From Glossina fuscipes (Eukaryota; Arthropoda; Insecta; Diptera; Glossinidae): 64,000 nt of DNA. The translations under genes and the position numbers were made by a program. The stretch is taken from the NCBI RefSeq assembly GCF_014805625.2, contig NW_023998457.1:5069553-5133552 (forward strand), in the 5' to 3' direction. The notes under the pieces are model-generated. The model was given only the letters and a program-made list of their open reading frames with translations. It did not search any database and was not told where the DNA came from. This document shows positions 11,918 to 23,244 of the stretch, piece after piece (within the stretch, counting starts at the first letter, position 1; the number at the start of each line of letters is the position of its first letter).

Positions 11918-13069
11918 AACATTGAAAATTATTAAATTGAATAAATCATTTGCCTTAATATTTATCCTCTATGTTATTATGGTTAAGCTGTCTACAAATA
12001 TGGACATAATTTCGTAGGTACATGCAATGTCATGGCAATATTCAATTATGCCGATAAAATATTAATATCTTTTTATATAATATCTTTTGCTAACTTATGT
12101 AAAACTGAAATTGACAGAATGATAGCTGCAAAATATACGATATATATATATATATTTGTATACCACAAAATTCAGAGGAAATCTTCAAGAAAACCATTAA
12201 TGTATGCGTAGTGTGGACAAGGAAAGTTTTCAGTATTCATTTGAAGAATATTTTATACTTTACTTTTACCTATCATGCGATTTCATATCGTAGAGATGTA
12301 TATATAAGAGTTCTCCGTATAAGTTAAAGACATGTGTCAGACTAATTTCAATTTCTTTAACAATTAGCTTAAATAAGAGATGATGTGAAAGTTATTTTCT
12401 AATATTCAAGTTTCAGTTTCAGATGATTATTTGCGGAAAGTTTAACTTTGAAAATTTTAATATAAATTACATAACCAAATTTCTTTTCGATACTTGTGCA
12501 GTCGAAGTTTAAACTTTAGTCGACAATTCTTACTAAAGATTATGGATTTTGTGTATGGTAACAGCTTTGAAGTTTTCTATGGCAACACTTTTTAAACATA
12601 TATGATCTTAGAGGATTTTAAGTAAAGTTTTTGGCCAATGTGCGTTCAAATATGAAGTTTTTAAATCACTTGGGATCCCTTGTAAATACTTAAAATTTAA
12701 TCTCTTTAACAGATCAAGTTAGCTCTATTAAGACAACCGTATCTCTAGCTACGGCTCGTCATTTTCTAACTAAAATACGAATTATTGTTGACATGCGCTT
12801 CATAGGTGTATTTTATTTCATTAGAGTCGTAGAGCTATAGAGGAGATTTCGATTTTTAATTTTGCTTATTCTTAGTGTACGATCTTTCCCTAAGTGTGAT
12901 TAATTTAAGTCTTTACTTTTAAGGTTATGTTATTTGACTGAATCTAAACCTTACCTTATATGTAAAAGGAAATTGTAAATGCTTTGTAATTAAAGGGTAA
13001 GAACAGAAAAGAGACTGGACCTGGTGAGAAATACGTTAATTAACAATTAAATTCTAGGTAAAATTTGTA

Positions 13070-13380
13070 GTTCTCGACTGTTACTTATGATATATTTCTC
13101 ATATAGATATAGTAGACTTCTAGGAAAACAAAAAACCGGAGTTTGACTGTCGACTATCATATATGATATATTGATCATATAGATATGGTAGATTTTTAGG
13201 AAAAAACGAATTAGAGTTTAACTATGATATATTTATTATACGGAAAAATAATGAGACTTTAACTATCGACCATCACTTATGATATATTCATCATATCAGA
13301 TCATATCATTTATGATATATTTATCACATAGATATAATAGATATTTAGGAAAGCGTATATCGACTATCATTTAACCGTTC
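13070..13380 (+). repeat. Degenerate ~65-80 bp tandem array
   Basis: About four units, each containing TATCATTTATGATATATT, CATATAGATATAGTAGA and TTTAGGAAAA. Units lie near 13079, 13150, 13220 and 13270-13320, with internal truncations. Confidence 0.7.
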
Positions 13381-13429
13381 ACTGTTACAATCACTATTAA
13401 AATGATGTGCTGCCAAATGCGGTAGGGCT

Positions 13430-13515
13430 TGCTTTGTCTGCAGCTATAGTGAGTGCTTAGTCGGTAAACGGGTAACACTTACTGCGACCACTAGGCAGCG
13501 GCAAAGATCTGTCTA
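13430..13515 (-). repeat. tRNA/SINE-like repeat, copy 1
   Basis: On the minus strand it reads GCCTAGTGGTCGCAGTAAGTGTTACC, resembling a tRNA gene 5' half with a pol III A-box, followed by TTACCGACTAAGCACTCACTATAGC. It matches copies at 43.8 kb (same orientation) and 46.2 kb (opposite orientation). Confidence 0.5.
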
Positions 13516-14354
13516 CCTCTTTTTATTTTTTCACTTATTTTTCTACGAATGGAACACATCCCCTTAGTAAATTATTTAAAAAATTGAAGCTGTTTTCGGA
13601 AATGGACTGAAAGTTTGTAGTTCTCTAAGTTCACAGAGAAGTACAGCGAACTTTATCTTCATAACTATAAAAGTTACTATCAAATACAAAAGGTTACAGG
13701 ACATGTACTGAATAGAAGACGAATTGAGTTAAGGATAAAGTAAAATAAAGAATCCGGAAACAGAATTAATAAAATTTTCTTTGAACTGTATTATCAAGAA
13801 AATCATATATATAAAATTGTGAAAGGTAGAGCACAAAATCGAAATTTTTATATCTCTTATACGTTCAGCTTATGTTTGAGATTTGAATCGAGTCAAAACA
13901 TTACGCGAACCCATACAAGGAATTCCGAGGAATAGAACGGAAGCGGTGTATTTATTTAAGTAAAAAGAACAATGGAAAGCAAGATTTTCGCAATTATCTT
14001 CAAAACGTTCTTCGATGCGCCTTTATTTCTTCGAATGAGCCCTAGCTATGTCCTGGGAGTGGCTGGACGCTGTTAACGCAATCCAAAAACTATGAATTAT
14101 TTGTAGATTTGAAAAGTTGGGGCATGCGAAGGGGTTTATCACGCACTTCGTCACAATAATTGGAGAAAATTTAATTTTACTACTTTCTGATCCCATTTGG
14201 CCAACGTAAGAGGCGGCAACGAGTTAAAGGTAACTCTTAAGATTTGCTTTTGAAACAACTAGGCTTTGCTGGGTTGTAATCAATAATATGAATCGAACAG
14301 AGGTGTGGGCTTATATTACGGAAGAAACAGGCAGTTCAAGTGCGAAAGAGAAGG

Positions 14355-14700
14355 AAGTTTTATTACACCCTATACTACTTGTGACATATATAAACGATAT
14401 GCGAATGTATACAACTCTTACAAGGACTTGAAATAGATCCACCTTTGATCATATCGAACTAATCGGAATCTAAGCATGTCTATTTGTCTGTCCGTCTTGC
14501 TTATTTTTATTCAAGCACAAGGTCGTTCTGCGACCAGTGAGTTTTTTCGAGTTATTTTGATGAGATTGAAATTTTCTGCCCAAAGTACGAAACATATGGA
14601 AAATGATTCGGATCACTAATTTCACCACTTATCATATAACACCGTATTTTGAAAAGTCACTATATGAGTAAGTGATAAGAGGGTGATACAGGGTAAGTCT
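14355..14700 (-). repeat. Dispersed repeat family A, minus orientation
   Basis: Opens with ACACCCTATACTACTTGTGAC, contains TAAGCATGTCTATTTGTCTGTCCG and 'GTTATTTTGATGAGATTGAAATTTT', and ends in GAAAAGTCACTATATGAGTAAG. Same block order as the copies at 29.0 and 38.3 kb. Confidence 0.75.
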
Positions 14701-15639
14701 GGTCCCTCTCTCTAGCATTTTCATTTGTTCCTTTTATTTTTTTTCTTTTTCACACAATTTATTTTGCAAAAATAAATATCATAATTAATTTTGTGCTTGA
14801 TTAACTGTTAAGTGTTAGGTTATTCTAAAGAATTTTCTTGTGCATAACATAAATGAAGTATACATTTTTCATTTTACTTTACCTTAGCCTCAGGAAACAT
14901 GAACACTTGAAATCTGAAAAGAAAATATAAAATAAAAAAGTTTTGTTTAAATCGGTAATCAGAAAAGTTTTTTTCCTTTTTTTTTTTTTTGCCTATTTAG
15001 TCTATTGATTTCTTTCATTATGTTACGATACAAAACCTTTAGAAAAGTTTTCAATTTTTATAGTTGAATATATTTCTATTACAACTTCTCGAACAGGCAA
15101 GCATGGTAAAGACGGCAGAATAAAAGGCTATAGCTAGTTAAGTTTGTAACGAATTTTGAATACCGTAAGAGAATATATAGAAATTTTAATATACATGTAT
15201 CGCTATAGTAATTAATGTCGAAGTAAATCGTTTAAGATGATTTTTGACTGGAAAATTTTAGATAAGTCCGGTAAGAGTTTATCACCGCAGCACTTAGGTC
15301 AATATCTTCTTAGGGATACTGTTAACAGCGATTTTGTGAATTTTCTTTATTTTGTATTTTTGTTTAGTAAGACCTTATCTGTGATGATCAAATCATGTCT
15401 GATTAAAATGGACAATAAACTGAATGGTACTTGGAGCTAAAATTGGCAGGCGATTTTTTTAATAGACGGTTTTAGAGTCGCGTAACTTTAGTAACAACAA
15501 TCCTATCTCATCACACATTAGCGATTATGAAAGGAGATAATCTGCAAACGATTGGACAATCAAAATTTATTACACATGAAAAACCACTTGAAACTCTGAG
15601 AATAATGCTTACATTTTCATTTCTTTACTTCGTCAAATG

Positions 15640-16770
15640 AGGTAACGCTTCCCATACAGTTGAAACAGTTCGTAGTATTTATGGTAAAAAAAATTTTGTC
15701 AAAATCAGCAGCATAGCACTTGTTCGCTTTTTTGCATCCTGAAAATTTCGATGATAAAAACGCGCCATGTTCTGTTTGACCAATAGTTGATAAAGTCGAT
15801 GAAATTCTTTAAAAAGTTCTTCTGAATATCTCGTCGCGTAAATTGATCAAAAAACAGTATTGCTTACTACTTTCTCGCGTCGAGCAATAGTTGAGGAAAT
15901 TTTTGAAAAAATTCATGCTACGGCATCGCTGCCGGCTTAAAAACCGATCAAAAACAATGTTTCTTACGCATTTATTTGTTTCTGCTCTGGAAAGCTCAAT
16001 GTTCAAAGGCAGCATCGCTTTCGTTCGTCCACTACTTGATAAAGTCGATAAAGTTCTTTAAAAAATTGTGAGAGACCAGTGCAGTTGATCTTAGGACCTC
16101 GCTACGAAATTTAACTTTGAACAAAAAACCATTTTGAACCATTTTCATTAAGTGAAATATAAAGAGAAGCCCAATAGTTGGGTAAGGCAGGAAGTGAAAA
16201 ATTGTTATAAATTTGATGAAAGAAATTTTTGTTCACCCATCGTTGTTGAAATGAAACAAACGACATTCCCCACGGGTGGTTGGAAGTGAGTCATGTACGA
16301 CAATAATGTGCGAAAAAGATCGTTGTTCGTTACGGATAAAGCGGCATAAAAAGCCGCAGAGCCCAGGCTGACTAAGGATTTGTACTCGGTGCTTTGGCCG
16401 CATGTGAGTTAACTCCACTTCCTTCTGCCCACAACTAATGCGATTAAAGCGTGAAACTAAAGCAAAGGCTTCAGAATTGATTAATAGAAAAGGCGTCATT
16501 TCGCATCACGACACACATCTTGACTCTCACACTCATACTCATCTTTAATCATTCGGGCAAGAATTAAACAAGCTTGGCTGGAACCCTTCCATATATCCAT
16601 CATTCAGCTCGGGCATGCTACCATTCGACTACAATTTCGTTTGCTTTCTCTTAATGTTGTTAAGCAGATTTTCAAGGAATCCTCTTTTCATCATATGGTT
16701 CACTTTTTCGCTTAGTAATCCCAGGCCTTTTACTAATGACATGATTTTTGGATGGATTGATGGATAGATA
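15640..16770 (+). mobile_element. Degenerate mariner element with a triplicated transposase segment
   Basis: Frame fragments follow mariner transposase from N- to C-terminus: VETVRSIYG near 15661, then IVDKVDEIL near 15783, then VMYDNNVRKRS near 16290 (the segment after the first catalytic Asp), and a C-terminal part at about 16590-16770. Many stops and frame changes show it is long dead. The segment IVDKVDEIL...IDQKTVL is present three times (starting near 15778, 15886 and 16028), which is not normal for the family. This triplication accounts for much of the extra length. Confidence 0.72.
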
Positions 16771-18340
16771 TTCCGTTTGTTAAAATTCATTTAAAATGTA
16801 AGAGAAGTATGTTGATGAAAAAACGTCGCGAATTTACTCCTTTGTCCATTACGTATTATGTCGATGTTTGCGGGGATACTTAGAGTAGGAAGCCATAGAG
16901 TAATTTCAAGACGAAAAAAAGGATACCTCTACGAGGCGTTAATTTTCCTAGTTTTACGCACTAAACAGTGCATATATCTTTGCGTTGTTCTGGAAGGAAC
17001 GCGTAAATCGATGGACAGCTGAAAAATCAACTCAGATTGGCAGATTACATTTCCTAGAATTGAAACAACATGCTGCAGATGTCCCGTGCATAGAAAATAC
17101 TGAAATCAATTAACGAGATGAAGAATCAGCTCTGAATCTTATGCCGCTCAAAAGTATGCTACATAAGCTTTCTGTAATTGGTGTCTCTTGCCTTTGTTTG
17201 TTATTCTGGAAATTATTACAGCAGGCCAAGAACCACATGGGCAGCGAGGCACAAATGGCACAAAAGGCACATCTTCCCAGTATCTCATGTTGATTGAAAA
17301 TATACAGTTTATCAATATTCTCAAGGTCGGTGTATGCTGTTCAGTGCATTCTAACTAAAAGAAAGAGGTGGATAACCGTGCACTTACTCTCAGCTCTAAG
17401 AGCAGCACATAAATAACAAGTTGATTTTCAGTGAAGAAAGAGAAAGAAAAAATTATTTCGAAGGTCACGCGCCAATATGAAAGTGCATAAACCTTGTCTT
17501 TCGAATTTCGACCGCAAGAAAGACATAAAGTCAATCAATTGAAGTCTTCACGACGAGTTATCGTTTTAGAGTTTCATTCCGATTTCTGTGTCTGTTGCAT
17601 ATCTATTGCTTTTGCCAACTGAAAGTTATAGTTACTGTACCGCAATACTTCAGTACACGTTGTGAAAATTAAATTGAATTTTATTGGAAATAAAACAAGA
17701 AAAAAAACCTAAATAAAGCATCGTAATGTAAGCTGGTAAAGTAATCTAAAAGAAAAAGCCAATAAAAATGTGTGAATAAAAAAAAAATGAAGAAGAAGAA
17801 GATGAGAAGTAAACATGACAAAAAACAGAAAATATAGCAATGAAAGAAAAAAAAAAAAAAAAGGAAAAAAGAAAATGGAAACCCGATGATAACCTTTAAA
17901 ACATTAAACAAACTGCCTTCGAGAAGGATTTATGGGGAGATAGAAACTCGTGCAGTCGCGGGGTCACAATGAGAATTTCTATGCAAGGGATTGCTTAGTG
18001 TTATTGAGTATTTTTCTCTTCTCCTTTTTCGTTGCCTGTGCATTCAAGAGTACACCTTTTTCTAAACCAGTCAACTGTATACAATCCGGCAGCACGTATA
18101 TACAGTTCACTTTTAACTTTTTCCAACTTCTTACCAAAAGTTAAGAAGCAGATTCTCTCGTATAGAATGCTGGAAAACAATGTTACGAAATTGGTATACG
18201 AAAGCTGTGCACAGTGGGATGTGTATATGTATGTATATTGACATTTACTTTAGGTTTGGTTTCAAGTGTCTGACACTCTTGAAAATCTGCTATTTATGCC
18301 TTAACGAAAATTTCCATTCATTCTTGTATGCACAAAAGTC

Positions 18341-18341
<1 letters not shown>

Positions 18342-18380
<39 letters not shown>
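18342..18380. repeat. Poly(T) tract, 39 nt
   Basis: Uninterrupted run of T. No retroposon body is recognisable next to it on either side. Confidence 0.9.
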
Positions 18381-18381
<1 letters not shown>

Positions 18382-19211
18382 TTAAGTACCATTATCAACA
18401 GTCAACAAAAAAGTATCTTTGTATCCAAAGTGTTGTAATTTTTAGATTTGCAATTTTGAAAATTTCTTATCATGTTCAAGGAGATAAAAGGTTTATTTTT
18501 TTTTCATATCAAACGCGCAAAGAGTTTTTCGTATTTTAGAAATTATTAAAAATTGTTTAGATTTTATACGGCTTAAAAAGGAATTATCGTTGAGAGCTTG
18601 TTGTTGTTCACTAAGAAGAAATGTTTGCAGAATGCTCTGAAAGTATGCAACAAACATTCAATCAATTTTATGCCTTAAAATATACTTTAAAAAATTTATT
18701 AGAAAATTTATGTTTCTTTGTTTAAAGATTAGAAAAATTTTATTTCAATTATGGCGCGACCAATATGTCTTTTTTTTTGAAAATATTAGATAAACAAAAA
18801 ATTTAAAAAATTCTTTTAATAAATCAATCGTAATTTACAGTTTACCATGTCTTCATTTTCAAGTGATAATGCTCCTTGTATCCCACATAAGAGCTATGTT
18901 CGCTTGTTGAAACGTTTTTATCACATAGATGTTTGGGACCATCGACAGAGTTGTCTGGAAGCTTTTCGATCTATGTAGAAAAAAAACTTTTGTTTAATTC
19001 TTTCAACGTAGCTTCAATCTAGGATGATACAATTAGTCCAACAGTTCTCTAAATTTTTGATGCTTCTTTCATAGATTCGTTAAGACTTTCAAAATATTTT
19101 TCAGTTTCCACGAAGATCTGAATTCTTCATTCAAATCAAAAAAACTTTCAAAGCTTTTCCAAGTTTTTTCAGAGATAATAGACACTAGTAGACGGGTTAG
19201 ACCTGAAGAAT

Positions 19212-19235
19212 TTGTGTGTGTGTGTGTGTGTGTGT
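19212..19235. repeat. (TG)n microsatellite
   Basis: About twelve TG units followed by TCTGGTGAGGTGGTG. Confidence 0.9.
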
Positions 19236-20040
19236 CTGGTGAGGTGGTGTGGAGGTTAGTAAATTGAACTTTGATTCATGCGTTTTTGTCATTGTCACGT
19301 CACATCTTGCACCAGTCTGAACGAACAGTTGGCTTTCTCATGCTTAAATCTAGGTTTTATATTTGACCTATATCTTTGCCTTGGCTATGTCTCCAACCTT
19401 GACTATTTAGTGAACTTGGACCATGTTGTCATCAGTAAGTACAGTTTGTAAGGTGCCGAAGGTTCATTGTGGCCCAAGCTGATGCCACCACGTTTCGATT
19501 TCGTTACCCAAAGTTTCACTGTCGGAAATGATAGTACATTCAACTCATTTTTAATTGCTGTAGGCATACTCACTTTTCAAAACAGATACTTAATAATAAT
19601 TCAATGTGCAATTTTTCGAATTTTCACAGAAACAATCACATTGAGCCACTCAAACGATTTGTTGCTAAGCAGCTTTCAACGCATGCATATATATGTTTCA
19701 CTGCTTTTGTAGACATGTTCTGCGTAAAATCATTTAGTCTACCTACAAATATTTTCAGTCAACGCGTAGCCCAAATGATTTGTCCAGGTCTGTCTCTATG
19801 CCTGCCAGATGAAATATATCTGGAAGCTACGTTTTCCTTCTAAGGGACTATTATAGGTCTCCTATACTTTCGCGGCGTACCAAGAAGCCGCATTAAGAGG
19901 CTGGCATGGCAACGGACACAAGAAAACGTCGGATTGCCTTTGTACGCAAGGCGCAAGGCAACGACAAACGAAAAGATTTATTAAATCTTCCGGCACATGC
20001 TGCGGGAGTTAAGAAGGAGTGACCTACGATTGATCACCGT

Positions 20041-20640
20041 CTTCTACAAGGGTTGTAATTCGTTCAGGTAGCAACAGAGAAGAATAGGTAATAGGCGAGG
20101 CAGAATCACATAGCAAGGATTTGGCGAAGATTTCACAACGACACAGTATGGTCTTCTGAACCAAAGAAAGGATTCATAAGAAACCTAAAACAGGAGGGCC
20201 AGGGGTGTGGGCGAAACCACCAGGTCTTCTACAAGGATTATAATTCGCTCAGGTGACACCGGAGAAGAATCGGTAATAGACGAGCCCATCTGCAGAAACG
20301 CACAGCAGGGGCTTAAGGAAGATTTCACAAGGACACAGTATGGTCTTCTGAACCGAAGAAAGGGTTCATAAGAAACCTAAAACAGGAGGGCCAGGGGTGT
20401 GGGCGAAACCACCAGGTCTTCTACAAGGATTATAATTCGCTCAGGTGACATCGGAGAAGAATACGTAATAGGCGAGCCTATCTGCAGAATCGCACAGCAG
20501 GGGTTTGGCGAAGATTTCACAAGGATACAGTATGGTCTTCTGAACCAATGAAAAGATTCATAAGAAAGGATTCAGAAGAAACCTAAAGCAGGGGGGCCAG
20601 GGGCGTGGGCGAAACCACCGGGTCTTTCCAGGTGACGGCA
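20041..20640 (+). repeat. Three-copy tandem array, ~185-205 bp unit
   Basis: Units start CTTCTACAAGGNTTATAATTCG at 20041, 20226 and 20418. A fourth is only begun (CTTTCCAGGTGACGG) at 20624. Each contains GAAGATTTCACAA, ACAGTATGGTCTTCTGAACC, GGGCCAGGGG and GGGCGAAACCACC. Units are very similar to one another, so the array is young. Copy 3 carries an extra internal duplication of AAAGGATTC near 20563. The unit is clearly more GC-rich than its surroundings. GC-richer sequence of similar character also precedes it from about 19860. No family recognised. Confidence 0.85.
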
Positions 20641-21664
20641 CAGATTGCATGTCTTCTTTAGAATGCTCGAAAATCGTAGAGCACGAGGTTTTTAACGGAA
20701 GATATTCTCTTCTGTTTTTTTTTTAAATTATTATTCCAAATTGAATTGATTATGCATTTTCTGCCTGCAACAAAAGTTTCATTTTCACTATAGTGCTTTG
20801 AAGATTAAATTTTTTTTTTTCTCAAATTCAAAGCACTTTTGGTTGATCTTATGAATCTATTAAGGTGATTTTAAGTTAAGATTTTAAAGTTTGGTAACTA
20901 ACTAGCAAACCTTCTTAAGTTGGTAATGACTTGACTTAAGGACAGTCATAAATGAAACCTAGATCGTCTTTGCCATGTATCAATATCGTATTCACTGTAT
21001 ATTGATTACAAGCCTTACAAATATTTCGCTTAGTGTAAAGTTGAAAAGTTAAAAAAATGTTGTTTCATTTTATTGCCAATTTCCGATAATGACTTTCTGA
21101 AATATTAAATATTCTATCTCGAACCTTTAAAACATTTTCTAATTATCCTTTCAATTTTAAATTAACATTTTCATTTCTTTCTCTTTTAATTAACTTTAAA
21201 GTTCATAGCACTACTTATGTTATTGAAAGGAGTATAAATATATTTTTTGCTCTTTTCGCCCTTCTTTTACTTAATGTGCTGTGTTGTTGTCTTGTAATCA
21301 ATTTTATTTTATAGATTCATGACTACATTTTATTTTTTTGCTTTCCCCCTCGTTTCGCCTATGAATTGTTCAGAAAAATTTCAACCATGTTGATAATGAC
21401 AGACAAGTACCGCAATAACCGCCATAGCACGTATGAAAACATATTGCTTCAGAAGAAGAATTTTGATTTAATGAATTTAACATCACACTGCTGTAATAAA
21501 TACGTGTTTGCTTAAAGTAACAATATGTTTAAAAAGGAATAACGTTGTAAAGTAAAGTTAAAAAGCTATACGGGAACCAACACAATTTTAAACGTGAAAA
21601 CCATATTTGTATCCATTATTTTCACCGCATTCAATTTCAGTTCCTACGTTTACTACGGCAGCTA

Positions 21665-21665
21665 C

Positions 21666-21706
<41 letters not shown>
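21665..21706. repeat. (TA)n microsatellite
   Basis: TA run with a single TACATA interruption near its start. Confidence 0.9.
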
Positions 21707-21707
<1 letters not shown>

Positions 21708-22279
21708 CTTTTGAAATGTAGTTTACCTGAATTACAGTTATTTTGCTACTACTACTAGAGCACATTAGACTAATATTGTAATTAAAACTTGGTAAAAAAA
21801 GCTAAACAACTCAGACAAGCGACTTGTGATTCTTTTACTTGTTTTGTTTCATCCCCTTGAAAGTAATCCCCTTCGGGTGAAAGACACCTACACCAGGGTT
21901 TTCTTTTTTAGCCTTTAACTATGAAGCTCTGAACGTTTTCTTAAGGGATGTTTTCTATACCTGGTACACGGTGACGACCGGAAACGAGTAAGCAAAGTGA
22001 AACAGATAGTGACCGGCTGTAGCATTGTGAGTGCGCGATCAATGGGTATGCCTTTACCGGCACAGCACTGACTATAGCCACGATCAAGTATGATCCATCG
22101 CATTGAGCTATAAAGGAACGCATATATATGAACACTGATTTGTTAGTCACGATTTTTATTTACGCAGATTCCGATATAAATCTTCTTAGTCGAATTGAAA
22201 TGAAGTCCCCGCGGTGGATTTTTGAGAGTACTGAGCCACCGGAATTCAGATCAAATTGAATCAAGCCAACAAATTGAGT

Positions 22280-22700
22280 CTGGAACGATATGAATTAACC
22301 TTGTTATACAAAGGTCACGAACAGGTCAAGACTAATAACGACGATAACAAAATCAAGACTTATCTTCTATTATTACTTTAGCAGTTTCTTTCACCGTTGT
22401 GGAGCAATCTGAATTAAACTTCTTATTCAAACGTCACGAAGTAAGACTTGTCTTCTAGTATTCTAACGGATTGCTTCACGGTTGCAAAACAATATTAGTT
22501 AAACTTCTTATACAAACGCCACGAAGACAGACTAGTGTTCTATTATGTTAGTGAACTGCCTCGCTGTTGCGAAACGGTACGAGTTAAGCTTCTTATACAA
22601 ATATTACGACGAACTAACGCAAGATGGGAAGATTCGTTATTACAAGATTCGTGATAACAAAATGAAGACTCGTCTTCAATTATTTTAGTTAAACTATTAC
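22280..22700 (+). repeat. Degenerate ~90 bp tandem array
   Basis: About four units share AAACTTCTTATACAAACGTCACGAA, a GACTTGTCTTCTATTAT segment and GCTTCACCGTTGC. Units begin near 22290, 22410, 22500 and 22580. A second GATAACAAAATCAAGACT phrase occurs at about 22341 and 22652. Confidence 0.7.
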
Positions 22701-23212
22701 GAGTGCTTCTGCTTAGGTCTTATTATTACAAATAATTAACAATAAGGTTTTCTAACTTGCCTTCGAATGAGTTGAACTTTGTTGAAATATAAGCAACAAA
22801 ACCTGGCAAAAGTGAACTTTGGTTTAAGGTATAGGACAAGATGAAAAAGACCCTAACAAGCAACAGAAGTATGGTGAAAAAAAAAAAAAAAATTTGGAAA
22901 AATTTACTGCATCTGTGGAGTAGCTTTCCCGTTATAATTGAAACTCAACTTTATTAACAAATCTTTGAAAAGGAGAAATGGGTTTCTTGAAAATGTGGAA
23001 AAAATTCCTCATTAAACGGTAATCATTCCGTTAAATGAAATCAACTTTTTAACTGCCCTTTAGTCAAAGTATTTTCTCCTTTTTTAAATATTGGCCAATG
23101 GAAATTCAATTATAAACTTTACAACTTACTAAAGGTTTTTTGTAAAAGTCTAGACGATGTTTATAATATAACCTGTTTGTTGGATCTGTACTAAAGCGGA
23201 GTTCTATGTACG

Positions 23213-23243
<31 letters not shown>

Positions 23244-23244
23244 A
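23213..23244. repeat. (AAAT)n microsatellite
   Basis: About eight AAAT units. Confidence 0.9.

Noticed and set aside
16920..17420. Possible LTR-retrotransposon pol fragment
   Set aside because: Short peptide phrases seemed suggestive, but no integrase or protease motif could be confirmed in any frame.
17681..17911. Phe-rich minus frame resembling a membrane protein
   Set aside because: It derives from A-rich low-complexity DNA and has no other coding signal.
18342..18380. Poly(T) as the tail of a minus-strand LINE or processed pseudogene
   Set aside because: No reverse-transcriptase or gene-derived sequence and no target-site duplication could be seen next to it.
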